This document shows positions 40,120 to 46,592 of a stretch of DNA of 46,592 nt, piece by piece. How positions within the stretch are numbered: the stretch's first letter is position 1; every line of letters starts with the position of its first letter. The DNA is from RZYX01 sp036654375 (GTDB taxonomy: Bacteria; Bacillota; Clostridia; Oscillospirales; Acutalibacteraceae). The stretch is taken from NCBI GenBank assembly GCA_036654375.1, contig JAVVSD010000013.1, forward strand, positions 1-46,592, read 5' to 3'. The position numbers and the translations under genes are program-made. The notes under the pieces are model-generated. The model saw only the letters and a list, made by a program, of their open reading frames with translations, made no database searches and was not told where the DNA came from.

Positions 40120-40788
40120 ATGATGGGATATGGGTTTTCTGTGGACATACTGGGAGATTACGCTCTGTTTTCTCGCCCGGAATTTAAAGTGGAACGATTC
40201 AGTTACGATGTAATAACCCCGTCAGCGGCAAAGGGAATATTGGAAGCAATTTATTGGAAACCGGCAATCTATTATGTAATTGACCGAATTCATGTTTATA
40301 ACGAACCTGAGTTTACAAATATTCGTCGCAATGAAGTAAGCGAAAAAATTCTGTGTAGCGATGTAAGAAGGCAGATGGAAAAAAAGAGCGGTTCAAAAGA
40401 ATGTCTTTATACATCAGAAATAATTCAACAAAGGGCATCTACACTTCTTAAAAATGTACATTACATAATTGAAGCGCACTTTGAGATGACGGGAAATAAC
40501 AGCGAGCATGATGATGAATGTCCTCAAAAGCATTACAACATTTTTTTACGCAGAGCAAAGAATGGGCAGTGCTTTCATCAGCCCTGCTTGGGTTGTCGAG
40601 AATTCCCAGCAATCTGCAAATTGGTTGAAGGAGAAATCCCAAAAAGTGAATTAAAAGGGAAAAAAGATTTGGGATTTATGTTATATGACATGGATTTTTC
40701 AGACTTAGAAAATATAACTCCTGAGTTTTTCAGAGCGGAAATGAACGATGGAATCATTGATTTAACAAATGTTAAGAAGGTGAAATAG
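40120..40788 (+). CDS. cas5c: Cas5c (Cas5d), crRNA-processing endonuclease of type I-C
   Basis: In type I-C systems, which lack Cas6, Cas5 itself cuts the CRISPR transcript within each repeat and stays bound to the 5' handle. The 222-residue protein has the RAMP fold. The N-terminal YGFSVDILGDYALFSRPEFKVERFSYDVITPSAAKGILEAIYWKP carries the Tyr (near residue 45) at the position of the catalytic Tyr of characterised Cas5d; FTNIRRNEVSEK and the QRASTLLKNVHYIIEAHF segment with its Lys and His follow. AGAGGTAGA precedes the ATG. It overlaps cas8c by one base. No cas6 is present, consistent with this role. Confidence 0.93.
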   Translation: MMGYGFSVDILGDYALFSRPEFKVERFSYDVITPSAAKGILEAIYWKPAIYYVIDRIHVYNEPEFTNIRRNEVSEKILCSDVRRQMEKKSGSKECLYTSEIIQQRASTLLKNVHYIIEAHFEMTGNNSEHDDECPQKHYNIFLRRAKNGQCFHQPCLGCREFPAICKLVEGEIPKSELKGKKDLGFMLYDMDFSDLENITPEFFRAEMNDGIIDLTNVKKVK

Positions 40789-42581
40789 TGCTATTAGAAT
40801 CATTAGTAAATTATTATGAACTCCTTGCAGGCGACGAAACAAGTGAAATTTCAACGCCTGGTTATAGCATTGCGAAGGTTTCTTATGCCATTGTCATTTC
40901 TAAAGATGGCACACTATTAAATATTATTTCTTTAAAAATCTCAGATGAAAAAGGAAAAAAGCAGGTGGCTCAGGCATTGCAAGTACCAGAACAAGTAAAA
41001 AAGACATCTGGAATATCACCAAATTTTTTATGCGAGAATGGCAGCTATGTTTTTGGCGTTGATAGCAAGGGAAACCCAGAGCGTTCAAAAAATAGTTTTT
41101 TGGCATTTAAAAAACTACATGAAGACATTTTGCAGAATGTAGATTGTGATGAGGCAAGAGCAATCCTCCTATTTTTACAAAATTGGAACATTGATGACCC
41201 ACTTCAAAATGAAAAGCTTAGTGATTATTTAGAGGATATTTACAAAGGCGCAAACTTCATTTTCAAGTTAGATGGATCAGACCATTACATACATCAAAAC
41301 AAGACTATTTGTTCTGCATGGGAATCCTACAAAAACGCATCATCAGATAGCACAAAAGGTCAGTGCTTAGTAACGGGAGAATTATCGCCAATTGCAAGGC
41401 TGCATCCAACTCTGAGTGGAATTAAGGGAGGACAAGCGATGGGCAACACCTTGGTGTCGTTTAATGCCGCCGCTTATGAATCTTATGGAAACATGAAAAG
41501 CCAGGGATTAAACGCTCCAATAAGTGAATATGCAACCTTTGCTTACGGAACTGTGCTTAACAAGTTGCTTTCGGATTATAGTCATAAAATATTCTTGGGA
41601 GATACAACAATAGTGTTTTGGGCACAAAGCAAACAAAGCTTATATTTTCAGGATGTTTTCGCGCAATTTATTGAGCCGAGAGAATTAAATTCAGAAACAC
41701 CAAAATTTGTTCGAGATGAAAGTGCTGTGGCTCAGGTAAAGGCAATATTTAAAAAAATTGAGCAAGGAGCAAAAATAAACGGTGCATTTGATTTTGATGA
41801 GGATACAACATTTTGCATATTAGGTCTATCACCTAATGCAGCAAGAATTTCTGTTCGTTTTTTTATGCGCAATGATTTTGGAGTCTTTATTGAAAAATTA
41901 GCAAAGCATTATGAGGATATGAGCATTGAAAAACAATTTGAAAAAACTCCAACAGCTCTTTCCATTTGGAGATTGCTAAATGAAACAGTTGCGCCAACAT
42001 CAAAAAACAAGGCGGCATCTCCACTCTTAGCAGGTTCGGTATTTCGCTCAATTTTAACAGGTTCCGCATATCCTGTTTTTCTCTTTACTTCCGTAATGAT
42101 GAGAATTAGAGCAGAAAAAGATATAAATTATGCAAAAGCATCAATTATAAAAGGATATCTTTTAAGATGTCCCAATAAAGAGAAATATAAGGAGGTATTA
42201 TCAATGTCATTAAATCCCACATCAACAGATAAAGCATATGTCTTGGGACGCCTGTTTGCAGTATTAGAAAAGGCTCAAATGGATGCAAATCCAACAATCA
42301 CGGCAACAATTAAGGACAGGTATTTTACGGCAGCCTGTGCAAATCCTGCAATTACATTTCCAGTCTTGTTAAAGCTTTCAAACTACCATATGTCAAAATC
42401 AGATTACGGTTATCAGTCAGAAAAGAGAATTAATGCAATAATGGAGCTTTTGAATATGGATGGTAATCCTTTGCCAAAGAATTTATCGTTAGAACAGCAG
42501 GGTGTCTTTATAATTGGATATTATCATCAAAAAAACGCAATTTGGAACGAAATAAAACAGGCAAAAAAGGAGGACAAATAA
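40788..42581 (+). CDS. cas8c: Cas8c (Csd1), large subunit of type I-C Cascade
   Basis: Recognises the PAM and anchors the complex on target DNA. The protein has 597 residues, of usual size, starting at GTG 40788, which shares a base with the cas5c stop. It begins LLESLVNYYELLAGD and has the family segments LVTGELSPIARLHPTLSGIKGGQAMGNTLVSFN and GLSPNAARISVRFFMRNDFG. The C-terminal 125 residues are preceded by an internal AAGGAGGT and ATG and should also be made as a separate Cas11c protein (42204-42581). cas7c follows after one base. Confidence 0.94.
   Translation: MLLESLVNYYELLAGDETSEISTPGYSIAKVSYAIVISKDGTLLNIISLKISDEKGKKQVAQALQVPEQVKKTSGISPNFLCENGSYVFGVDSKGNPERSKNSFLAFKKLHEDILQNVDCDEARAILLFLQNWNIDDPLQNEKLSDYLEDIYKGANFIFKLDGSDHYIHQNKTICSAWESYKNASSDSTKGQCLVTGELSPIARLHPTLSGIKGGQAMGNTLVSFNAAAYESYGNMKSQGLNAPISEYATFAYGTVLNKLLSDYSHKIFLGDTTIVFWAQSKQSLYFQDVFAQFIEPRELNSETPKFVRDESAVAQVKAIFKKIEQGAKINGAFDFDEDTTFCILGLSPNAARISVRFFMRNDFGVFIEKLAKHYEDMSIEKQFEKTPTALSIWRLLNETVAPTSKNKAASPLLAGSVFRSILTGSAYPVFLFTSVMMRIRAEKDINYAKASIIKGYLLRCPNKEKYKEVLSMSLNPTSTDKAYVLGRLFAVLEKAQMDANPTITATIKDRYFTAACANPAITFPVLLKLSNYHMSKSDYGYQSEKRINAIMELLNMDGNPLPKNLSLEQQGVFIIGYYHQKNAIWNEIKQAKKEDK
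42204..42581 (+). CDS. cas11c: Cas11c small subunit from an internal start within cas8c
   Basis: Inside cas8c and in the same frame (codon 473), a perfect AAGGAGGT (42189-42196) lies 7 bp before ATG 42204. Translation from it gives a 125-residue, mostly helical protein beginning MSLNPTSTDKAYVLGRLFAVLEK-type sequence and ending KKEDK. Separate translation of a small subunit from within cas8 is established for type I-C, I-B and I-D systems, where it forms the belly filament of Cascade and is needed for interference. The ribosome site here is stronger than that of cas8c itself, as expected for a multi-copy subunit. Confidence 0.8.
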   Translation: MSLNPTSTDKAYVLGRLFAVLEKAQMDANPTITATIKDRYFTAACANPAITFPVLLKLSNYHMSKSDYGYQSEKRINAIMELLNMDGNPLPKNLSLEQQGVFIIGYYHQKNAIWNEIKQAKKEDK

Positions 42582-42582
42582 A

Positions 42583-43461
42583 ATGAGTGAAATCATAAAA
42601 AACAGATATGAATTTACGGTGTTATTTGATGTTGAAAACGGAAATCCAAACGGTGACCCAGATGCAGGAAATATGCCAAGAATTGATGCAGAAACAGGAT
42701 ATGGAATTGTAACCGATGTTTGTCTAAAGCGTAAAATACGAAACTATGTTGAAACAGTAAAAGAAGATGAAGCAGGATACAGAATTTATATCAAAGATAA
42801 AGTTTCACTTAACAGAAGTGATAAAGAAGCTTTTGCATCTGTAGGTGTTGATGAAAAGGAAGCTCAATCTAAAAAGAGTGAAATTGATGAAAAAATAAGA
42901 GATTATATGTGCCAAAATTTCTATGATATTAGGACTTTTGGAGCAGTAATGACAACTTTTGTAAAGGCAAAATTGAATTGTGGTCAAGTTAGAGGTCCTG
43001 TACAAATTGGTTTTGCCAGAAGCATAGACCCAATTGTTACACAAGAAATCACTATAACAAGAGTTGCGATAACAACAGAAGATGATGCAAAAAACAAAGA
43101 AACAGAAATGGGAAGAAAGCACATAGTTTCATATGCTTTATATCGTGTAGACGGATTCGTTTCAGCAAATCTTGCAAGGAAAACCACTGGATTTAGCGAG
43201 GAAGATTTGAGCCTTTTATGGGAAGCTATCATTAATATGTTCGAGCATGACCATTCTGCTGCCAGAGGAAAAATGACAGTTCGTGAATTGATTGTTTTCA
43301 AGCATGAGAGTGAGCTTGGAAATTGTCCTGCTTATAAATTGTTTGACACAGTAAATGTCACAAAGAATACAGAGAATGCACCACGCGCGTATAAAGACTA
43401 TACTGTGTCTATCAATGAGCAAGGGATTCCAGAAGGCGTAACAGCGACCAGAATGATATAA
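42583..43461 (+). CDS. cas7c: Cas7c (Csd2), backbone subunit of type I-C Cascade
   Basis: Coats the crRNA spacer as a filament, usually seven copies. The 292-residue RAMP protein starts with YEFTVLFDVENGNPNGDPDAGNMPR, the Csd2 signature. It contains FYDIRTFGAVMT, CGQVRGPVQIGFARSIDPI and ARGKMTVRELIVFKHES. AAGGAGGACAAATAAA precedes the ATG. Confidence 0.95.
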   Translation: MSEIIKNRYEFTVLFDVENGNPNGDPDAGNMPRIDAETGYGIVTDVCLKRKIRNYVETVKEDEAGYRIYIKDKVSLNRSDKEAFASVGVDEKEAQSKKSEIDEKIRDYMCQNFYDIRTFGAVMTTFVKAKLNCGQVRGPVQIGFARSIDPIVTQEITITRVAITTEDDAKNKETEMGRKHIVSYALYRVDGFVSANLARKTTGFSEEDLSLLWEAIINMFEHDHSAARGKMTVRELIVFKHESELGNCPAYKLFDTVNVTKNTENAPRAYKDYTVSINEQGIPEGVTATRMI

Positions 43462-43463
43462 AA

Positions 43464-44129
43464 ATGGAATATAACGAAGAAGATTTTCTTATGCTATCTG
43501 GAATACAGCATTACAAATTTTGCAAAAGACAATGGGCATTAATACATATTGAACAACAGTGGGCAGAAAACACACGTACTGTGCAAGGAGAATTGTTGCA
43601 TGATAAAGCCCACGATACAACAAATACAGAAAAGCGTGGGGATTTGATAATTTCACGCGCAATGCCAATACATTCACGAGCCTTGGGTGCAAGTGGAGAG
43701 TGTGATATTGTAGAATTCCATAAAGATTCTAATGGAGTTAATATAAATACTCAACAGGGAAAATTTAAAATTTACCCTGTTGAGTATAAACGCGGTTCAC
43801 CAAAAAAATCAGAAGAAGATATTTTTCAACTTGTCGCTCAGGTAATATGCCTTGAAGAAATGTTTTGTTGCGAAATAGAAAAAGGTTATCTATATTATGG
43901 CGAAACAAAACACAGATTGACTGTAGAAGTCACAGATGAGTTAAAAAGTGAAGTGAAAAAATCTTTTGATGAAATGCACGCACTATTTGAAAGAAAATAT
44001 ACGCCAAAGGTTAAAAAGAGCAAAGCTTGTAATTCGTGTTCAATGAAAGATATATGTTTGCCAATTCTTTGCAAAGATAGGTCTGCGGCAGAATATATAA
44101 ATAACATGATAGCAAAAGGCGATGATTAA
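43464..44129 (+). CDS. cas4: Cas4 adaptation exonuclease
   Basis: Fe-S-containing PD-(D/E)XK nuclease that trims and orients prespacers by their PAM. The 221-residue protein has one cysteine near the N terminus (HYKFCKRQW, C20) and three near the C terminus (C189, C192, C198 in CNSCSMKDIC), which bind the 4Fe-4S cluster. Nuclease residues appear in GECDIVEF and YPVEYKRG. There is no good ribosome site before the ATG 2 bp after cas7c, so translation is probably coupled. Confidence 0.94.
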   Translation: MEYNEEDFLMLSGIQHYKFCKRQWALIHIEQQWAENTRTVQGELLHDKAHDTTNTEKRGDLIISRAMPIHSRALGASGECDIVEFHKDSNGVNINTQQGKFKIYPVEYKRGSPKKSEEDIFQLVAQVICLEEMFCCEIEKGYLYYGETKHRLTVEVTDELKSEVKKSFDEMHALFERKYTPKVKKSKACNSCSMKDICLPILCKDRSAAEYINNMIAKGDD

Positions 44130-44131
44130 GA

Positions 44132-45163
44132 TTGAAACAATTGCTTAACACATTATATATTACATCTCCTGACCGGTATTTATCTCTTGCGGGTGAAACA
44201 ATTGTTGTTCAAAGCAGTGATGAAGTCATTGGAAAGATACCACTTCACAACATTGAAAGCATAGTTACTTTTGGATATGCAGGTGCATCTCCAGCACTTA
44301 TGGGTGCCTGTGCTAAGAGAAACATATCACTTTCGTTTATGTCACGCTATGGCAAATTTCTTGCAAGGGTTACTGGTGAAATAAAAGGAAATGTAGCGTT
44401 AAGAAAAGAACAGTATAGAATTTCAGATGATGATTGGAAAAGCACAGAAATAGCAAAAAGCTTTATTACAGGAAAAATATTCAATGCAAAATCAGTGCTT
44501 GACAGAGCCATAAGAGATTATCCAGACAGAATAGATGGTGAAAAGCTAAAAGAAAAATCAAAATTGTTAAGGAACTCATTGTCACAAATTTGCGAAGTGA
44601 AAAACACCCAACAGTTAAGAGGAATTGAAGGAGAAAGTGCAACAGTGTATTTCTCAGTTTTGGATGATTTGATTTTACAGCAAAAAGAGCATTTTTATTT
44701 TAATAACAGAAACCGAAGACCTCCGCTCGACAATGTCAATGCTATGTTGTCATTTTCTTATAGTTTGCTTGCAGGTATGTGTGCAAGTGCATTGGAAACT
44801 GTGGGGTTAGACCCATATGTAGGCTTTTTGCATAAAGACAGACCGGGCAGGATATCGCTTGCGTTGGATTTGATGGAAGAATTTCGAGCAATCTATGCAG
44901 ACAGATTTGTATTGACTTTAATTAACAAAAAAGTTGTAAATGAATCCGATTTTCTAACAAAAGAAAATGGAGCAGTAATACTAAAAGATGATGCAAGAAA
45001 GCGTTTTTTAGAGGCATGGCAAAACAAAAAGCAAGAAACAATAAAGCATCCATTTTTAGAGGAGAAAATTGAGTGGGGAATGTTGCCATATGTACAGGCA
45101 TTACTGCTTGCAAGATATATAAGAGGGGACTTGGATACATACCCACCGTTTATGTGGAAGTAG
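44132..45163 (+). CDS. cas1: Cas1 integrase
   Basis: Metal-dependent integrase that, with Cas2, inserts new spacers at the leader end. The 343-residue protein begins LLNTLYITSPDRYLSLAGETIVV. It has the active-site glutamate in LRGIEGESATVYF, with the His and Asp/Glu in FLHKDRPGRISLALDLMEEFR. It starts with TTG 44132, 2 bp after cas4, without a strong ribosome site. Confidence 0.96.
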   Translation: MKQLLNTLYITSPDRYLSLAGETIVVQSSDEVIGKIPLHNIESIVTFGYAGASPALMGACAKRNISLSFMSRYGKFLARVTGEIKGNVALRKEQYRISDDDWKSTEIAKSFITGKIFNAKSVLDRAIRDYPDRIDGEKLKEKSKLLRNSLSQICEVKNTQQLRGIEGESATVYFSVLDDLILQQKEHFYFNNRNRRPPLDNVNAMLSFSYSLLAGMCASALETVGLDPYVGFLHKDRPGRISLALDLMEEFRAIYADRFVLTLINKKVVNESDFLTKENGAVILKDDARKRFLEAWQNKKQETIKHPFLEEKIEWGMLPYVQALLLARYIRGDLDTYPPFMWK

Positions 45164-45172
45164 GTGACTTAA

Positions 45173-45463
45173 GTGCTGGTACTAATAACATATGATGTAA
45201 ATACAGAAACACCCGCAGGCAAAAATAGGCTTCGAAAAGTTGCAAAAGAGTGTGAAAACTATGGCGTAAGAGTGCAAAATTCAGTGTTTGAATGCATTAT
45301 GGATAATGTGAAATGTATCGAAGTAAAAGCAATACTTGAAAAAGTCATAGATAAAAATAAAGACAGCCTAAGATTTTATAATTTAGGAAATAACTATGAA
45401 AACAAAGTCGAACACATTGGTGCAAAAGATACAATAAGCGTTGATAAGCCACTAATTCTTTAA
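45173..45463 (+). CDS. cas2: Cas2 adaptation protein
   Basis: Small dimer (96 residues) that bridges two Cas1 dimers in the integration complex. It shows the ferredoxin-fold start LVLITYDVNTETPAGKNRLRKVAK with the conserved Asp in TYDV, then NYGVRVQNSVFEC. It starts with GTG 45173 after TAGGTGAC. It is the last cas gene, 168 bp before the first repeat. Confidence 0.95.
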   Translation: MLVLITYDVNTETPAGKNRLRKVAKECENYGVRVQNSVFECIMDNVKCIEVKAILEKVIDKNKDSLRFYNLGNNYENKVEHIGAKDTISVDKPLIL

Positions 45464-45631
45464 TGCGAATATAAAGCGCACATAAAACTCCCTGTGGTTT
45501 CGCACCAATAAAAACAAGAAAATAAGAAAGGCAAGGTGAAAAATATTTACTTAAAACAATAATATAAAAATATTATTGTGGAATATATCATACATAAACA
45601 ATTAATATATAGTTTTTTATATATTATTGCT
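45464..45631 (+). promoter_or_regulatory. CRISPR leader
   Basis: AT-rich non-coding stretch between cas2 and the first repeat, on the side expected from the repeat orientation. It holds two perfect A/T inverted repeats: CAATAATAT-AAAA-ATATTATTG (45557-45578) and AATATATA-GTTTTT-TATATATT (45604-45625), the second ending 6 bp before the first repeat. It should contain the array promoter and the integration signals; no clear -35/-10 pair stands out. Confidence 0.75.
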
Positions 45632-46592
45632 GTCGCACCCCTCGCGGGTGCGTGGATTGAAATATTAGATTATATTGTTGGATTGCCAAAGAATATGGTC
45701 GCACCCCTCGCGGGTGCGTGGATTGAAATGCTGTAGAATATAGTTAAAGGAAAAAGGTTTAGGTCGCACCCCTCGCGGGTGCGTGGATTGAAATACCGTT
45801 GGTGGCACGGGATAGCATTACGGCCTTTGTCGCACCCCTCGCGGGTGCGTGGATTGAAATCAAAAAAGTGTAGATTGACTACGCTTTTCATACTCCTGTC
45901 GCACCCCTCGCGGGTGCGTGGATTGAAATAACATAATATTCACAACCTAAACAAGTTATACAGTCGCACCCCTCGCGGGTGCGTGGATTGAAATAACGAA
46001 GTAAGCAACATTGTTGCACTTGTTGACAAGTCGCACCCCTCGCGGGTGCGTGGATTGAAATGTTCGTTATGCCTTTTAAGCCGTCTATAGTTTCGTCGCA
46101 CCCCTCGCGGGTGCGTGGATTGAAATAATGGAAGCAACCAGTTTAGGTACTGCCGCTGTTGTCGCACCCCTCGCGGGTGCGTGGATTGAAATTCCCTCTC
46201 TGGTGGAAGCTGGGCGATATGATGGCAGTCGCACCCCTCGCGGGTGCGTGGATTGAAATTGCAATATGGCGGCGTTTGTGCCAAAGTAATTAAGTCGCAC
46301 CCCTCGCGGGTGCGTGGATTGAAATCAATATGCCCGCCCAGCCTTGGATGGATACCGCAGTCGCACCCCTCGCGGGTGCGTGGATTGAAATAAAAATTGG
46401 AAGCTGGGATGGGAGGGCTGAAAAAGTCGCACCCCTCGCGGGTGCGTGGATTGAAATTGGTTCATCTATCGCAATACCTACATATTCTTCAGTCGCACCC
46501 CTCGCGGGTGCGTGGATTGAAATCTAAATATTTTGAGCAGGTGCAAAGCGGCGCTAAAGTCGCACCCCTCGCGGGTGCGTGGATTGAAATTT
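45632..46592 (+). CRISPR. Type I-C CRISPR array, 15 repeats and 14 spacers, continuing past the window
   Basis: Fifteen identical 32-bp repeats begin GTCGCACCCCTCGCGGGTGC and end GTGGATTGAAAT. First repeat 45632-45663, last 46559-46590. The repeat has a 7-bp stem, CGCACCC/GGGTGCG, around CTCGC, followed by the ATTGAAAT handle, so transcription is on the plus strand. Spacers are 33-37 bp: 45664-45697, 45730-45762, 45795-45828, 45861-45897, 45930-45962, 45995-46029, 46062-46094, 46127-46160, 46193-46227, 46260-46293, 46326-46359, 46392-46425, 46458-46491 and 46524-46558. The last visible repeat is not degenerate, so the array almost certainly goes on. No spacer appears to match this window by eye. 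Confidence 0.98.

Noticed and set aside
45670..46527. Several open frames across the CRISPR array on both strands with repeated protein motifs
   Set aside because: They are translations of the 32-bp repeats, which happen to lack stops in some frames; there are no ribosome sites.
45632..46592. Self-targeting spacers within the window
   Set aside because: No spacer was seen to match any part of the 46.6 kb by eye; a proper search was not possible.

Overview
The window is AT-rich chromosomal DNA that reads as an anaerobic, endospore-forming Firmicute of the class Clostridia. The sporulation genes (spoVAC/AD/AE, gpr, spoIIP), acetate kinase, a clostridial-type thioredoxin system with its own small ferredoxin, strong AGGAGG-type ribosome binding sites and frequent TTG/GTG starts all fit this. 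Genus and species cannot be fixed from the sequence alone.

Layout. 1-6.2 kb: tRNA-Leu(UAG), a WYL regulator with queH, a membrane sugar-phosphate transferase, and ackA divergent from tmcAL (an acetate-using tRNA modification enzyme). 6.2-13 kb: an orphan ABC ATPase, the spoVAC-spoVAD-(54-aa ORF)-spoVAE operon, a small membrane protein, rpsT, gpr, spoIIP with a small exported protein behind it, and a YaiI/YqxD-family gene. 13-24.5 kb: two overlapping bacterial-PH-domain membrane proteins, an FGGY sugar kinase with a near-consensus promoter, a GT4 glycosyltransferase, a TVP38-type membrane protein, metK behind a radical SAM gene, a TetR regulator, a YgjP-type metalloprotease and a GHL10-type surface hydrolase. 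24.5-30.3 kb: trxA, a Crp/Fnr regulator, a ferredoxin, a thioredoxin-reductase-like flavoprotein, thiamine pyrophosphokinase, a 48-aa ORF coupled to an HD-domain hydrolase, a DUF3892 protein and corA. 30.5-37.7 kb: the complete F1Fo ATP synthase operon atpI-B-E-F-H-A-G-D-C. 37.8-46.6 kb: a complete type I-C CRISPR-Cas locus (cas3-cas5c-cas8c-cas7c-cas4-cas1-cas2), its leader, and an array of 15 identical repeats that runs off the end of the window.

The most interesting signals lie in regulatory sequence. (1) trxA and the thioredoxin-reductase-like gene share a 15-bp palindromic site (13/15 identical), each 29 bp from its centre to a TATAAT -10 with no good -35. This is class II activator geometry, and a Crp/Fnr gene lies between them. 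The reductase lacks the usual NADPH-phosphate-binding arginines and is followed five bases later by a ferredoxin gene, so a ferredoxin-driven thioredoxin system with its own regulator is plausible. (2) corA has a clear promoter and a 20-codon leader ORF with prolines at positions 3, 5 and 7 and an acidic residue at 4, the pattern of the enterobacterial Mg2+-sensing leader peptide MgtL. (3) The atp operon begins with a 29-nt near-perfect palindrome just after the predicted transcription start, and has a 12-bp perfect hairpin between atpE and atpF. (4) cas8c has an internal strong ribosome binding site and ATG that should make a separate Cas11c small subunit.
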